Source of the DNA: G963663315 sp965116335
GTDB taxonomy: Bacteria; Pseudomonadota; Gammaproteobacteria; Arenicellales; Poriferihabitantaceae
Assembly: GCA_965116335.1 (NCBI GenBank)
Contig: OZ220677.1
Location: 620,001-684,000 of the forward strand
DNA length: 64,000 bases
Reading direction: 5' to 3'
In this document: in pieces, positions 35,520 through 43,864 of the stretch
Position numbering within the stretch: the stretch's first letter is position 1
Layout of the letters: the number at the start of each line of letters is the position of its first letter
Position numbers and translations under genes: made by a program
The notes under the pieces: generated by a model
Seen by the model: the letters and a program-made list of their open reading frames with translations, nothing else
The model's database searches: none
Told to the model about the DNA's origin: nothing

Positions 35520-36350
35520 GCCCAGTCCGGCATCCGGTGTCAGGATGGGCAAGCTAAACGCACAGCTGGAACGAACACACAGTATTCAACGGCGCGGTCG
35601 GGTATGGCCGTCACAAACCACCCGACCGCATCCAATAAATGCAATTCTGAAATGGAGACCTCCAAACTTATGTCTGGAGCAACATTCAAAACTAATCCAT
35701 ACGCCTTGGAAGATCTGCTTCGCCAGTGTCACAAAGGCGAACTGCAATTGCCTGATTTTCAGCGTAGTTGGGTTTGGGACGAAGAACGGATTAAGAGCTT
35801 GATCGCATCGGTTTCGCGGGGCTTCCCGATCGGTGCGCTGATGACGCTTGAACGTGGCGGAGAAGTGGAATTCAAGCCTCGGGCGGTTGAGGGTGCCCTA
35901 CCGGACGCTAAAAATGTCCAACCCCAATCCTTATTGCTAGACGGTCAGCAGCGCATGACTTCCCTGTATCAAGTGACGATCCGCAACAAGGTCGTGGAGA
36001 CGGTCACACCCAAACACAAGAAGGTGAAACGCTGGTTCTTCATCAACATCCGGTCGGCATTGGAAGACGAGACCGACCGGGAGGAATCAATCCTTGGCAT
36101 TCCTGAAGACCGCGTGGTTAGAGGTGCGTTTAATCGCAGTGTGGAACTCGATCTTTCCAGCCGCGAAGCAGAATTTGAGCATTTCATGTACCCGGTTACC
36201 GAAATTTTCAATTGGGATAATTGGCAAAAAGGGTTCATCGAACACGCGATAAAAGCTGGCGAGTTCAACGATAAATGGGAGATCATCAGAGCCTTCAAGG
36301 AAGAGGTGATTGATCAATTCACAAGATACCATGTGCCTGTTATTGCACTA

Positions 36351-37569
36351 GTGTCCCGTCATCCATGATAAGTCTCATATAGTATGATAGATTCCTCGTT
36401 TTTTGGTTAAGACGAGGTTGAATGTATGAAACGCTATAGGGTGACGTTGGACGAAGCGGAGCGAGATGAATTGACGAGTATCACGAACAAGGGTTCGCAT
36501 CGGTCGCAAAAGGTGATCAATGCATTGATCCTGCTCAACTGCGATGCAGGGGAGTTCAATGATCGGCATTCCACTGGGGAAGCCATTTCGGACATACTCC
36601 GTATCAGCATGCGCAAGGTAGATCGAGTGAAGAAGCGGTTTGTGGAGGAAGGTCTGGATGCGGCGCTAGGAGGCCGCCAAGGGCGCAGGCTCACCTATAT
36701 TCGTAAGGCTGACGGTGAATTCGAGGCGCGTCTGGTGGCTTTGGCCTGTGGTGAAGCTCCGGCGGGTTACGCGCAATGGTCGTTGCGGCTTTTGGCCGAC
36801 CGGGTTGTGGAACTGGGTTACATTGATGCGGTGTCCCATGAAACCGTGCGCCGGGTTCTAAAAAAAACGAACTCAAGCCATGGCGGCGGGTCGGGTGGGT
36901 GATTCCGCCACAAGGCAACGCCGAATTCGTCGCTGCGATGGAAAAGGTTCTGGATGTTTACCGGCGTCCCTACAATGCCGCTTTCCCGGTGGTGTGCATG
37001 GACGAGACACCGCGCCAATTGATTCGGGAGACTCGTGCGCCGGTTGCCATGGGTCCGGGACAGCCCGCCCGACATGACTACGAGTACCAGCGTTGTGGAA
37101 CCTGCAATGTCTTCATGGCCACCGAACCTTTGGCTGGCAAGCGGATGACCCAAGTGACCGAACGCAGAACCCGAACCGATTGGGCGCAGTTCCTCTCCGA
37201 CATTGCCGCACACTATCGGGATGCCACCCGCATCACCCTGGTCATGGACAATCTCAATACCCACCGTCCCGGTGCATTCTATGAAGCCTACCCACCGGCA
37301 CAAGCCAAGGCACTATGGGACCGATTCGAGTTCGTTTATACCCCAAAGCACGGTAGTTGGCTGAATGTGGCTGAAATCGAACTCAACGTCATGAACCGCC
37401 AATGCCTGAATCGGCGTATCGACCGTATGGACATACTCGCACGTGAAGTCGCTGCCTGGCAAGCCTCACGGGACCGCCTACAGACTCAGGTGGATTGGCA
37501 GTTCACAACTGAGGACGCACGCATCAAACTAAAACGACTGTATCCGACACATCATGTATGACGAGACAC
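36351..37569 (+). mobile_element. IS630-family insertion sequence, complete
   Basis: An element of 1219 bp with terminal inverted repeats: left GTGTCCCGTCATCCATGATA, right (reverse complement) GTGTCTCGTCATACATGATG, 17 of 20 identical. It is flanked by TA on both sides (36349-36350 and 37570-37571), the IS630/Tc1-mariner target duplication. It carries two overlapping reading frames for one transposase and lies in the same orientation as the interrupted gene. Confidence 0.93.
36426..37561 (+). CDS. IS630-family transposase in two frames, probably joined by -1 frameshifting
   Basis: The first frame (36426-36902) encodes the HTH region and linker (ISDILRISMRKVDRVKKRF). The second (36899-37561) encodes the DDE catalytic part: VVCMDETPRQLI, TLVMDNLNTH and YTPKHGSWLNVAEIELNV. 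At 36860-36867 a run of eight A residues gives the slippery heptamer A-AAA-AAA in the zero frame; a -1 shift there reads on through NELKPWRRVGWVIPPQGN directly into the second frame, producing a protein of about 378 residues typical of IS630. Programmed frameshifting at A runs is known in this family. A plain mutation in the A run is the alternative. Confidence 0.88.
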
Positions 37570-39012
37570 TAGGCAAACAAACCAGCAAGGAAGCCGTCTG
37601 CGTCGTGTTCGAGAAGGTCAACACCGGTGGCAAGCCCCTGGACGCATTTGAACTTGTGACGGCCATGTATGCCGCCGAAGGTCATGAACTTCGGAAGGAC
37701 TGGTACGGTTTGGGAGAGACTCCAGGCAGGCACCGTCGATTGCAGACCGCCTTCCATGCGCCCGGTCAAGAGTTCGGTATTCTATCCAACGTGGGCAATA
37801 CGGACTTTCTGCAGGCGATCTCGCTGTTCCACACGCGTGATTTGCGCCGGAAAGCGGAAGCAGCCGGAAAGACGGGTAAGGAATTGCCAGCTGTCTCAGG
37901 CAATCGGCGTGCCTTGCTGACGCTACCACTGGACGCATATCTTCGGTATCAGGAACAGGTCGAGCAAGGTTTCATGGAAGCTGCCAAGTTTTTGAACATG
38001 CAGTATATTTATCGGGAGCTCGACCTTCCGTATCAATCTCAGATCGTGCCACTCGCGGCCATCTTGGCCGAAATCGGTGATTGCGGGCATGACGCTTCGG
38101 TACGCACCAAGCTTCACCGCTGGTACTGGAACGGTGTATTTGGTGAACTCTACGGTTCAACCGTCGAAAGCCGAATTGCCAAGGATTTCATTGAAGTGCC
38201 GAAATGGATCACAGGCGGGCCTGAGCCATCAACGATCACCGATGCGTCCTTCCGGGCAGATCGATTGTTCAGCATGAGAATGCGTCTGTCTGCAGCATAC
38301 AAGGGCGTGAACGCCTTGCTTATGCGGGAGGGTGCCAAGGATTTTGCCTCCGGTCAGGAATTCAATCACACCGCGTTCTTTGGTGAGAATATTGACATCC
38401 ACCATATCTTCCCGCGACACTGGTGCAAAAGGATGGGAAAGGACTGGAAAATTTACGATTCGATCATTAACAAAACGCCACTGTCGTATCGGACCAATCG
38501 CCGGATCGGTAGTGCCGCACCGTCCGAATATCTTTCCAGCCTCGTGAGAGGCACGAACACCCACGCGCCTATCCCGGTCGGTACACTTGAACACCACCTT
38601 GAGACGCACCTGATCGATCCCTGTTTGTTGCGGGCGGACAATTTCGAGGCGTTCGTGAAAGACCGGCAGAAACGATTGTTGAACCTGATCGAACAGGCCA
38701 CCGGCATCTCCATTTACCGTGGTGACGTTCAAGAGGAAGGCGATGATGTGCCGGAAGACGATAGCGACATGGCAGAACAGGCTGTGACTTTAGCGGCCTG
38801 ATCGACATCTGCTGGTACGGGCCGTAAAACAGGGCAGTGCCATCTCAATCTGCGGCCCGAGCCTGCCTGCTCCTCCGTCTTCATTGCAACAAATCGCATC
38901 ATCGGCCATGACGCCGCTTCCACGATGGCTCACGCTCCGGCCATTTCATTCTTTTGTCGCCTGACGCACAGCTTCACATAAGAGGGTGTAGTCAGGCGCA
39001 TCCCGGTTTGTA

Positions 39013-39018
39013 TATAAT
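39013..39018 (+). promoter_or_regulatory. Possible -10 box upstream of the 2OG-Fe(II) oxygenase gene
   Basis: A perfect TATAAT 39 bp before ATG 39057, in the sequence GTTTGTATATAATGCC. No good -35 hexamer is seen at the right distance, so it is a partial match. The stretch 38802-39056 holds no gene that I can support. Confidence 0.35.
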
Positions 39019-39056
39019 GCCATAATCATGACTCTGACCCACTTGGATGATCTGAT

Positions 39057-40055
39057 ATGCCGTACTGGAACAGCCCCCCGAAATTTCCTTCTGCCCTGCC
39101 TGACGGGTATCAATATCTTGATGAAGAAGTCGAATTCGATCCAGCCAGGCATCTTCAACTCGAACCCCCGGAAGACACGGTGCGGTTGAGTGATCTGGGT
39201 TATGATGCCGAAACGATCAAGAAATGCCCGACCGACCTGGCAATCTCCAGTGCGGTTCGATTGCTATCGGACGAAGGAGTCAAGGTCATGCGCGATACGG
39301 CCCGTTCACTCCGGAAATTTGCAGTCAACTGTGAACGCATCGAGAATATGGTTCGCGGCGGCGTTTATCAATCCCGTTTTCTCAGGGATTTCTGCCTTTG
39401 CGGAGAGGTCACCGATTTCATCTCGGACATCTTCGGCACACCGGTATCACCCCATACTATGCCCTTGCATCTGGGGCATCTTAATTTCGCCCCGGACGAC
39501 CTCACCAGGTCAGTTGACAAATGGCATCATGATACGTTGAGCCTGGATTATGTACTGATGCTGTCCGACCCGAACCAGCTTTTCGGCGGAGAGTTCCAGT
39601 ATTTCAAGGGCACCCATGAACAGGCAAAAGAAATTTCTGACAAGGGCGATTCAATTCCATCCGAGCGGGTAGTGAGTCCCCGATTTCCCGGCGCGGGTTA
39701 TGCCTTTGTGCTGCACGGCTACATGGTGGTGCATCGTGGCGCAAAACTCACTCGACCGGCAGAGCGCATCACCCTGGTCAATGGCTATGTCCCGTTGAAC
39801 ACTGAAATTGACGATGTTTGCCGATTCCCGGATCTATCCGTGGTAGACCCTCACCATGTCCTCTTTACCGAGTGGGCGCGGCACAAGGCGTGGCTGTCCA
39901 TGGGCAGGCTGCAAACCCTGGTCGATGAAATCCCCTTTACCGATGACAAGCGGGTGATTACCCACTACCTGAGGGACGCGATTCGTGACGTCGAAACCGC
40001 AATCAGTGACATCAACGATACCGACAACGCATCGATGAGTTATTATGGCGACTGA
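39057..40055 (+). CDS. Putative 2OG-Fe(II) oxygenase (phytanoyl-CoA dioxygenase-like)
   Basis: A 332-residue protein with no family I can name with certainty. The arrangement of likely metal ligands is that of cupin-fold 2-oxoglutarate/Fe(II) oxygenases: WHHDTLSLDYVLML (HxD, about residues 157-159), a strand region GGEFQYFKGTHEQA, and a distal VVHRGAKL (His near 226) followed by PAERITLVNGY, where the arginine would bind 2-oxoglutarate. Proteins of this type hydroxylate small metabolites, side chains or lipids; the substrate is unknown. It has its own possible promoter and ends with a 13-bp tail overlap with the convergent DUF836 gene. Confidence 0.6.
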   Translation: MPYWNSPPKFPSALPDGYQYLDEEVEFDPARHLQLEPPEDTVRLSDLGYDAETIKKCPTDLAISSAVRLLSDEGVKVMRDTARSLRKFAVNCERIENMVRGGVYQSRFLRDFCLCGEVTDFISDIFGTPVSPHTMPLHLGHLNFAPDDLTRSVDKWHHDTLSLDYVLMLSDPNQLFGGEFQYFKGTHEQAKEISDKGDSIPSERVVSPRFPGAGYAFVLHGYMVVHRGAKLTRPAERITLVNGYVPLNTEIDDVCRFPDLSVVDPHHVLFTEWARHKAWLSMGRLQTLVDEIPFTDDKRVITHYLRDAIRDVETAISDINDTDNASMSYYGD

Positions 40056-40342
40056 GTGAGCACCCGGGGATATTCCGGTTGCAGTGCCAACCGGACGGCA
40101 TCACAATCGAAGAAATAATGACATACCCGCTCTCCGTTAATAACCAGAGCGGGGACATATTCGCTGTATTCCCGATGCCATTGCCGGTCATCATCCACAT
40201 CCCGCATGGTCACCCGGATATCCGAGCCCGTATAGAAATCTGCAAGATGATCTCTGAGCTCATAATCCATCTGCTCGCAAAGGTCGCACTCTTCCCGGTA
40301 GTAGAACAGGATTTCAACCGGGCCGCCTGTCTGTTTGTTCAT
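40043..40342 (-). CDS. DUF836 glutaredoxin-like protein
   Basis: A 99-residue thioredoxin-fold protein: VEILFYYREECDLCEQMDYEL with a CDLC redox pair near residues 18-21, then TMRDVDDDRQWHREYSEYVPALVINGE with the cis-proline. This is the glutaredoxin-like DUF836 family found in many proteobacteria, of unknown partner. Start ATG 40342, four bases after the ligA stop; the longer in-frame reading to 40426 runs through ligA and was rejected. Cotranscribed with ligA. Confidence 0.85.
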   Translation of the reverse strand: MNKQTGGPVEILFYYREECDLCEQMDYELRDHLADFYTGSDIRVTMRDVDDDRQWHREYSEYVPALVINGERVCHYFFDCDAVRLALQPEYPRVLTQSP

Positions 40343-40346
40343 GAGG

Positions 40347-42398
40347 TCAGGTCTCTCCGTCCCGGTCGGCAGACAAACCGGACGCATGGACCTGTTCCAG
40401 GAATTGCCGCTCATCCAGGATTTCAATTCCCATCTGCGCGGCCTTGACCGCCTTGGAGCTGGTATCTGTGGCCGCGATCAGATAATCCGTGTTTTTTGTG
40501 ATGCTGTTGCCAACTCTGGCACCCACCGACTGCAACAAAGCCGTAGCCTCACCCCTCGGCAGATTCATTTTCCCGGTCAATACCACGGTCTTGCCAGCAA
40601 ACACACTATCGCCCTCCTCAACGTTGCGCTCAGCCGGCGCGGGCCACGAAACCCCTGCGTCCAGCAGTTTCTCCACTACGGCACGATTATGCTCATGCCC
40701 GAAAAATTTGATCACACTGTCGGCAACCAACGGACCGACATCCGGGATTTCCTGTAGCTGTTCTTTCGAGGCCTGCTGTATCCGTTCCAGCGAGCCCAGA
40801 TTAACCGCCAGGACTTCTGCGATCGTCTCGCCGACCAACGGGATTCCGAGAGCGTACAAAAACCGGGCCAGGGTTGTGGTCTTGCTTTGTTCGATTGACT
40901 GAATCAGGTTCATGATCGCCCGGGAGCTTTTCTGGTATCTCGATTCCAGCTTTTCCGGTGTCAGCCGGTACAAGTCAGACACATCGGCAATCACCTGGCC
41001 CGCAAGCAGCCAATCCACCCATTTGTCACCCAGCCCCTCGATATCCATGGCCTTGCGGCTGACGAAATGCTTGATACTCTGTTTCTTCTGCGCCTCGCAA
41101 GTCAGTCCGCCACTGCAACGGGCAATGATCCCCTCGCCCTCGTACAGGATCGGGCTCGCGCATACCGGGCAGGTTTCCGGGAACACAAACGGTTCGGCCT
41201 CACCAGACCGGGCAGACATCACCACCGACAATACTTCCGGTATCACATCTCCGGCCCGTCTCACGATGACACGATCCCCGATCCGGACATCCAGACGCTG
41301 GATTTCGCTGCGATTGTGCAATGTGGCGCTGGAAACCGTGACCCCGCCGACAAAAACCGGTTGCAGTCTGGCTACCGGAGTAACCGCGCCGGTTCTGCCT
41401 ACCTGAAGCTCTATATTCTCAACTGTGGTGACTTCCTCCTGGGCGGGAAATTTATGTGCGATAGCCCAGCGCGGAGCCTTGGAAGTAAAACCCAGACTGT
41501 TCTGCCAGTCAATCCGGGAAACCTTGTAGACCACTCCGTCAATATCAAAAGGCAGCCCGGCTCGAAGTCCAAGCATATTCTGGTAATAATCCAGACAACC
41601 CTGTGCCCCCTTGACTACACGGTACAAGTCGGTGACCGGCAGGCCGAAATCACGCAATGTACGTAATGACGACTCCTGCGTCTCAGGATACGGCATACCT
41701 GTAACCTCCCCGAAAGAATAGCAATACAACTGTAATCGTCGGGATGCAGCCACTGCGGGGTCCAACTGTCGCAACCCGCCGGCAGCCGCATTGCGCGGGT
41801 TGACAAATAGTTTCAGGTCGCTCGTCTGCCGGGCCTCGTTCAGCGCCGCAAAGTCCGCCCGGCTGATAAAGACCTCGCCTCGCACTTCCATAACATCAGG
41901 AATATCAGTACCCTGCAACCGGGCCCTGTCACCCAGAATCTCCCGCATATTCAGCGTGACATTCTCTCCGGTACGTCCATCTCCGCGGGTAGCCGCCTGT
42001 GTCAGCCAGCCCTTCTCATAGCGGAGACTGATAGCCAGGCCATCAAACTTCGGCTCCGCCACATATTCCACTTCTGTGTCTTTCAGCCCCGTCAATTCCC
42101 GCACCCGTCGATCAAAATTCTCGATTTCCTGGGCCGAGAATGCGTTGCCGAGGGACAGCATCGGTATGGCGTGAACCACTTCAGAAAAGGGTTTGGCGAC
42201 GGCCCCACCTACTTTTTGGGTCGGTGATTGTGCAGAGCGGTATTGCGGGTATCGCTCTTCCAGATTCTCCAGGGACCGGATCAGGCGATCATAACAACTG
42301 TCTGGAATCTCCGGATCATCCAGCTCATAGTAGCGGTGATTGTGATACTCCAGTTTGGCACGCAATTCCTGAATTTGATATTGTGGGTCTTTCAGCAT
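40347..42398 (-). CDS. ligA: NAD-dependent DNA ligase
   Basis: A 683-residue LigA, the replicative ligase. Domains: Ia (about 1-70), adenylation with K117 in EPKFDG and RGDGRTGENVT, OB fold, a four-cysteine zinc finger (CPVCASPILYEGEGIIARCSGG region, followed by C), helix-hairpin-helix motifs (about 510-580), and a C-terminal BRCT domain (about 605-680). All expected motifs are intact. It is downstream of smc and zipA by short gaps, the usual gammaproteobacterial smc-zipA-ligA order. Confidence 0.97.
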   Translation of the reverse strand: MLKDPQYQIQELRAKLEYHNHRYYELDDPEIPDSCYDRLIRSLENLEERYPQYRSAQSPTQKVGGAVAKPFSEVVHAIPMLSLGNAFSAQEIENFDRRVRELTGLKDTEVEYVAEPKFDGLAISLRYEKGWLTQAATRGDGRTGENVTLNMREILGDRARLQGTDIPDVMEVRGEVFISRADFAALNEARQTSDLKLFVNPRNAAAGGLRQLDPAVAASRRLQLYCYSFGEVTGMPYPETQESSLRTLRDFGLPVTDLYRVVKGAQGCLDYYQNMLGLRAGLPFDIDGVVYKVSRIDWQNSLGFTSKAPRWAIAHKFPAQEEVTTVENIELQVGRTGAVTPVARLQPVFVGGVTVSSATLHNRSEIQRLDVRIGDRVIVRRAGDVIPEVLSVVMSARSGEAEPFVFPETCPVCASPILYEGEGIIARCSGGLTCEAQKKQSIKHFVSRKAMDIEGLGDKWVDWLLAGQVIADVSDLYRLTPEKLESRYQKSSRAIMNLIQSIEQSKTTTLARFLYALGIPLVGETIAEVLAVNLGSLERIQQASKEQLQEIPDVGPLVADSVIKFFGHEHNRAVVEKLLDAGVSWPAPAERNVEEGDSVFAGKTVVLTGKMNLPRGEATALLQSVGARVGNSITKNTDYLIAATDTSSKAVKAAQMGIEILDERQFLEQVHASGLSADRDGET

Positions 42399-42409
42399 CC
42401 GGGTATGTG

Positions 42410-43864
42410 TCAGAACAGCCTCATTGCTTCTTCACTTCCCGGGGCAATTCCGAGTTCCTCCATTTCACCGGCATTTTTCTCGATCAATGCCCGATTCTGG
42501 TCCACATAGCTTTGTGACAGGGTATGATGGTCCAGAACCGAGGTACTGCCCTTTATTCGCGCCGCAAAGGCTTTGGCTGTATCTGACATTTCCGTAAAAA
42601 CCACTCCCGGCGAACGATACAGTACCGGCTTGGTAAAAAATGTGACTCCCCGAATCCGCGTATCCTTGATGTTGTCGAAATCGAACTCTCCGCTCTTGCT
42701 CATGTTGGCGAGATAATAGAGGTTGGTCTTGTTCTTGTTGACCAACTGATTGCGGACAAAAAAGCCCTCCGGCGACCGGTCCAGACCGAGTTGGGAGGCG
42801 CAACGATTTATGGCCGCTCCCTCGAAATGCTCAGAAACCGCTGGTTTGACATGGATTACGGCCAGAGAATCGTAATAACGAATGAAGTCCTCAATCGCCC
42901 GGCCTTGCTTCAGTGCACTCTCAATCGGCGCCATCGGCGTAAACTCATAATCAAGACCTTTTGCCAGAGTTGAAGCCAGCCTTACAAAGCACTCCAGTTC
43001 TTCCTGATTGACCGCCCCGTCTTTATCGGCTAATTGCAAGGTGATGATCAAATCACCAAAACGCGCACCCTCCGCTTCCTGCTCCAGAGTGCACCACTCC
43101 CTTTTCGGGATTTTCTGGCCAAATATCTGGTGTTGTTTGGTGATCAGGCTGGCTTCTTCCCGATACAGTGCCAGCGCTGACTCTCTGCCGACATCCCGCT
43201 TACCGCTCAGCTTGATCCAGTAGTCAATCTGGCTGACCCGGATAAACCCTTCTATTTCCGGGTATTCAAACAGACCGGAAGCGCCGTCCGCGACACTCTC
43301 TGGTTTCGCATCTTCAACAGCCTCCCGCCGGTCAGATTCATCCACGGATTCACCGCCCGTAGGCATCCTGGGTTGTTGCGGTTTCTCCTGAATCGGGGTC
43401 TCGGCCCCATCATCGTCTGCATCCGGTTGGGCATGATCAGGAGCCGTGGCCGGAGCTTCGCGCCTGTCAACAGGATATCGACCGACCACCTCGGACTCGG
43501 ACAAAACCGGAACCGTGTCAGTCATATCGGGAGCCGTCAGGCTCTCGATTTCATCCGGGTGCAGCCGACGATCATCGGCATCGTCAGGGTCTACCCCGAA
43601 AATAACATCCGTCTCGGTCATGAAAGTCAAATCATCTTCCCCGAAATTCGGCTCAATTTCACTCGCCCTGTCCTTGACCGGGTCGGTTGAAAGTCCGAAC
43701 CACTTCTTCCAGCGAACCGGATTGCGGGGCTTCGTTTGTGCTTGTGAATTTTCCACATCCATGAGGTTCTCCTGCATTCTTTTCCACTCCATGATCCTGG
43801 AAACAGCATAGATCGCGAGGATGACAACGAGGCCAATGACGATCAGCGTGACCTGCAGGTCCAT
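42410..43864 (-). CDS. zipA: Cell division protein ZipA
   Basis: A 484-residue protein. It has one N-terminal membrane helix (VTLIVIGLVVILAIYAVSRI) at residues 4-24, a short basic stretch, a long acidic and proline-containing linker (about 40-215), and a C-terminal FtsZ-binding domain (about 330-460: FEGAAINRCASQLGL, FDFDNIKDTRIRGVTFFTKP). ZipA tethers the FtsZ ring to the inner membrane. It is longer than E. coli ZipA (328) mainly because of the linker. The ATG overlaps the smc stop by one base. Confidence 0.92.
   Translation of the reverse strand: MDLQVTLIVIGLVVILAIYAVSRIMEWKRMQENLMDVENSQAQTKPRNPVRWKKWFGLSTDPVKDRASEIEPNFGEDDLTFMTETDVIFGVDPDDADDRRLHPDEIESLTAPDMTDTVPVLSESEVVGRYPVDRREAPATAPDHAQPDADDDGAETPIQEKPQQPRMPTGGESVDESDRREAVEDAKPESVADGASGLFEYPEIEGFIRVSQIDYWIKLSGKRDVGRESALALYREEASLITKQHQIFGQKIPKREWCTLEQEAEGARFGDLIITLQLADKDGAVNQEELECFVRLASTLAKGLDYEFTPMAPIESALKQGRAIEDFIRYYDSLAVIHVKPAVSEHFEGAAINRCASQLGLDRSPEGFFVRNQLVNKNKTNLYYLANMSKSGEFDFDNIKDTRIRGVTFFTKPVLYRSPGVVFTEMSDTAKAFAARIKGSTSVLDHHTLSQSYVDQNRALIEKNAGEMEELGIAPGSEEAMRLF

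Larger units (their letters stand above)
35670..38801 (+). pseudogene. DUF262/DUF1524 (GmrSD-like) nuclease gene split by an IS630 insertion
   Basis: The host gene is 35670-36350 plus 37572-38801. Removing the element and one TA copy joins codons GCA CTA to GGC AAA and restores one frame of 636 residues with no other lesion. The N-terminal DUF262 part (ParB-like nucleotide-binding fold) shows LQLPDFQRSWVW and LLDGQQRMTSLY (about residue 90). The C-terminal DUF1524 part shows the HNH-type DIHHIFPRHW (about residue 502) followed by NKTPLSYRTNRRIGS. This pairing is that of GmrSD, a type IV enzyme that attacks modified phage DNA, and of related anti-phage proteins. Start ATG 35670 has GGAG 12 bases upstream; ATG 35652 is an alternative. 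As it stands, only a truncated N-terminal half plus VSRHP from the element could be made. Confidence 0.88.

Noticed and set aside
35452..35802. A 116-codon plus-strand open frame upstream of the DUF262 gene
   Set aside because: Overlaps the conserved N-terminus of DUF262 in another frame and spans the predicted promoter.
38946..39158. A 70-codon minus-strand open frame before the oxygenase
   Set aside because: Half of it is antisense to the oxygenase gene; no ribosome site or domain.
40343..40426. Longer start for the DUF836 protein
   Set aside because: The extra 28 codons overlap the end of ligA in another frame and have no match to the glutaredoxin-like fold.
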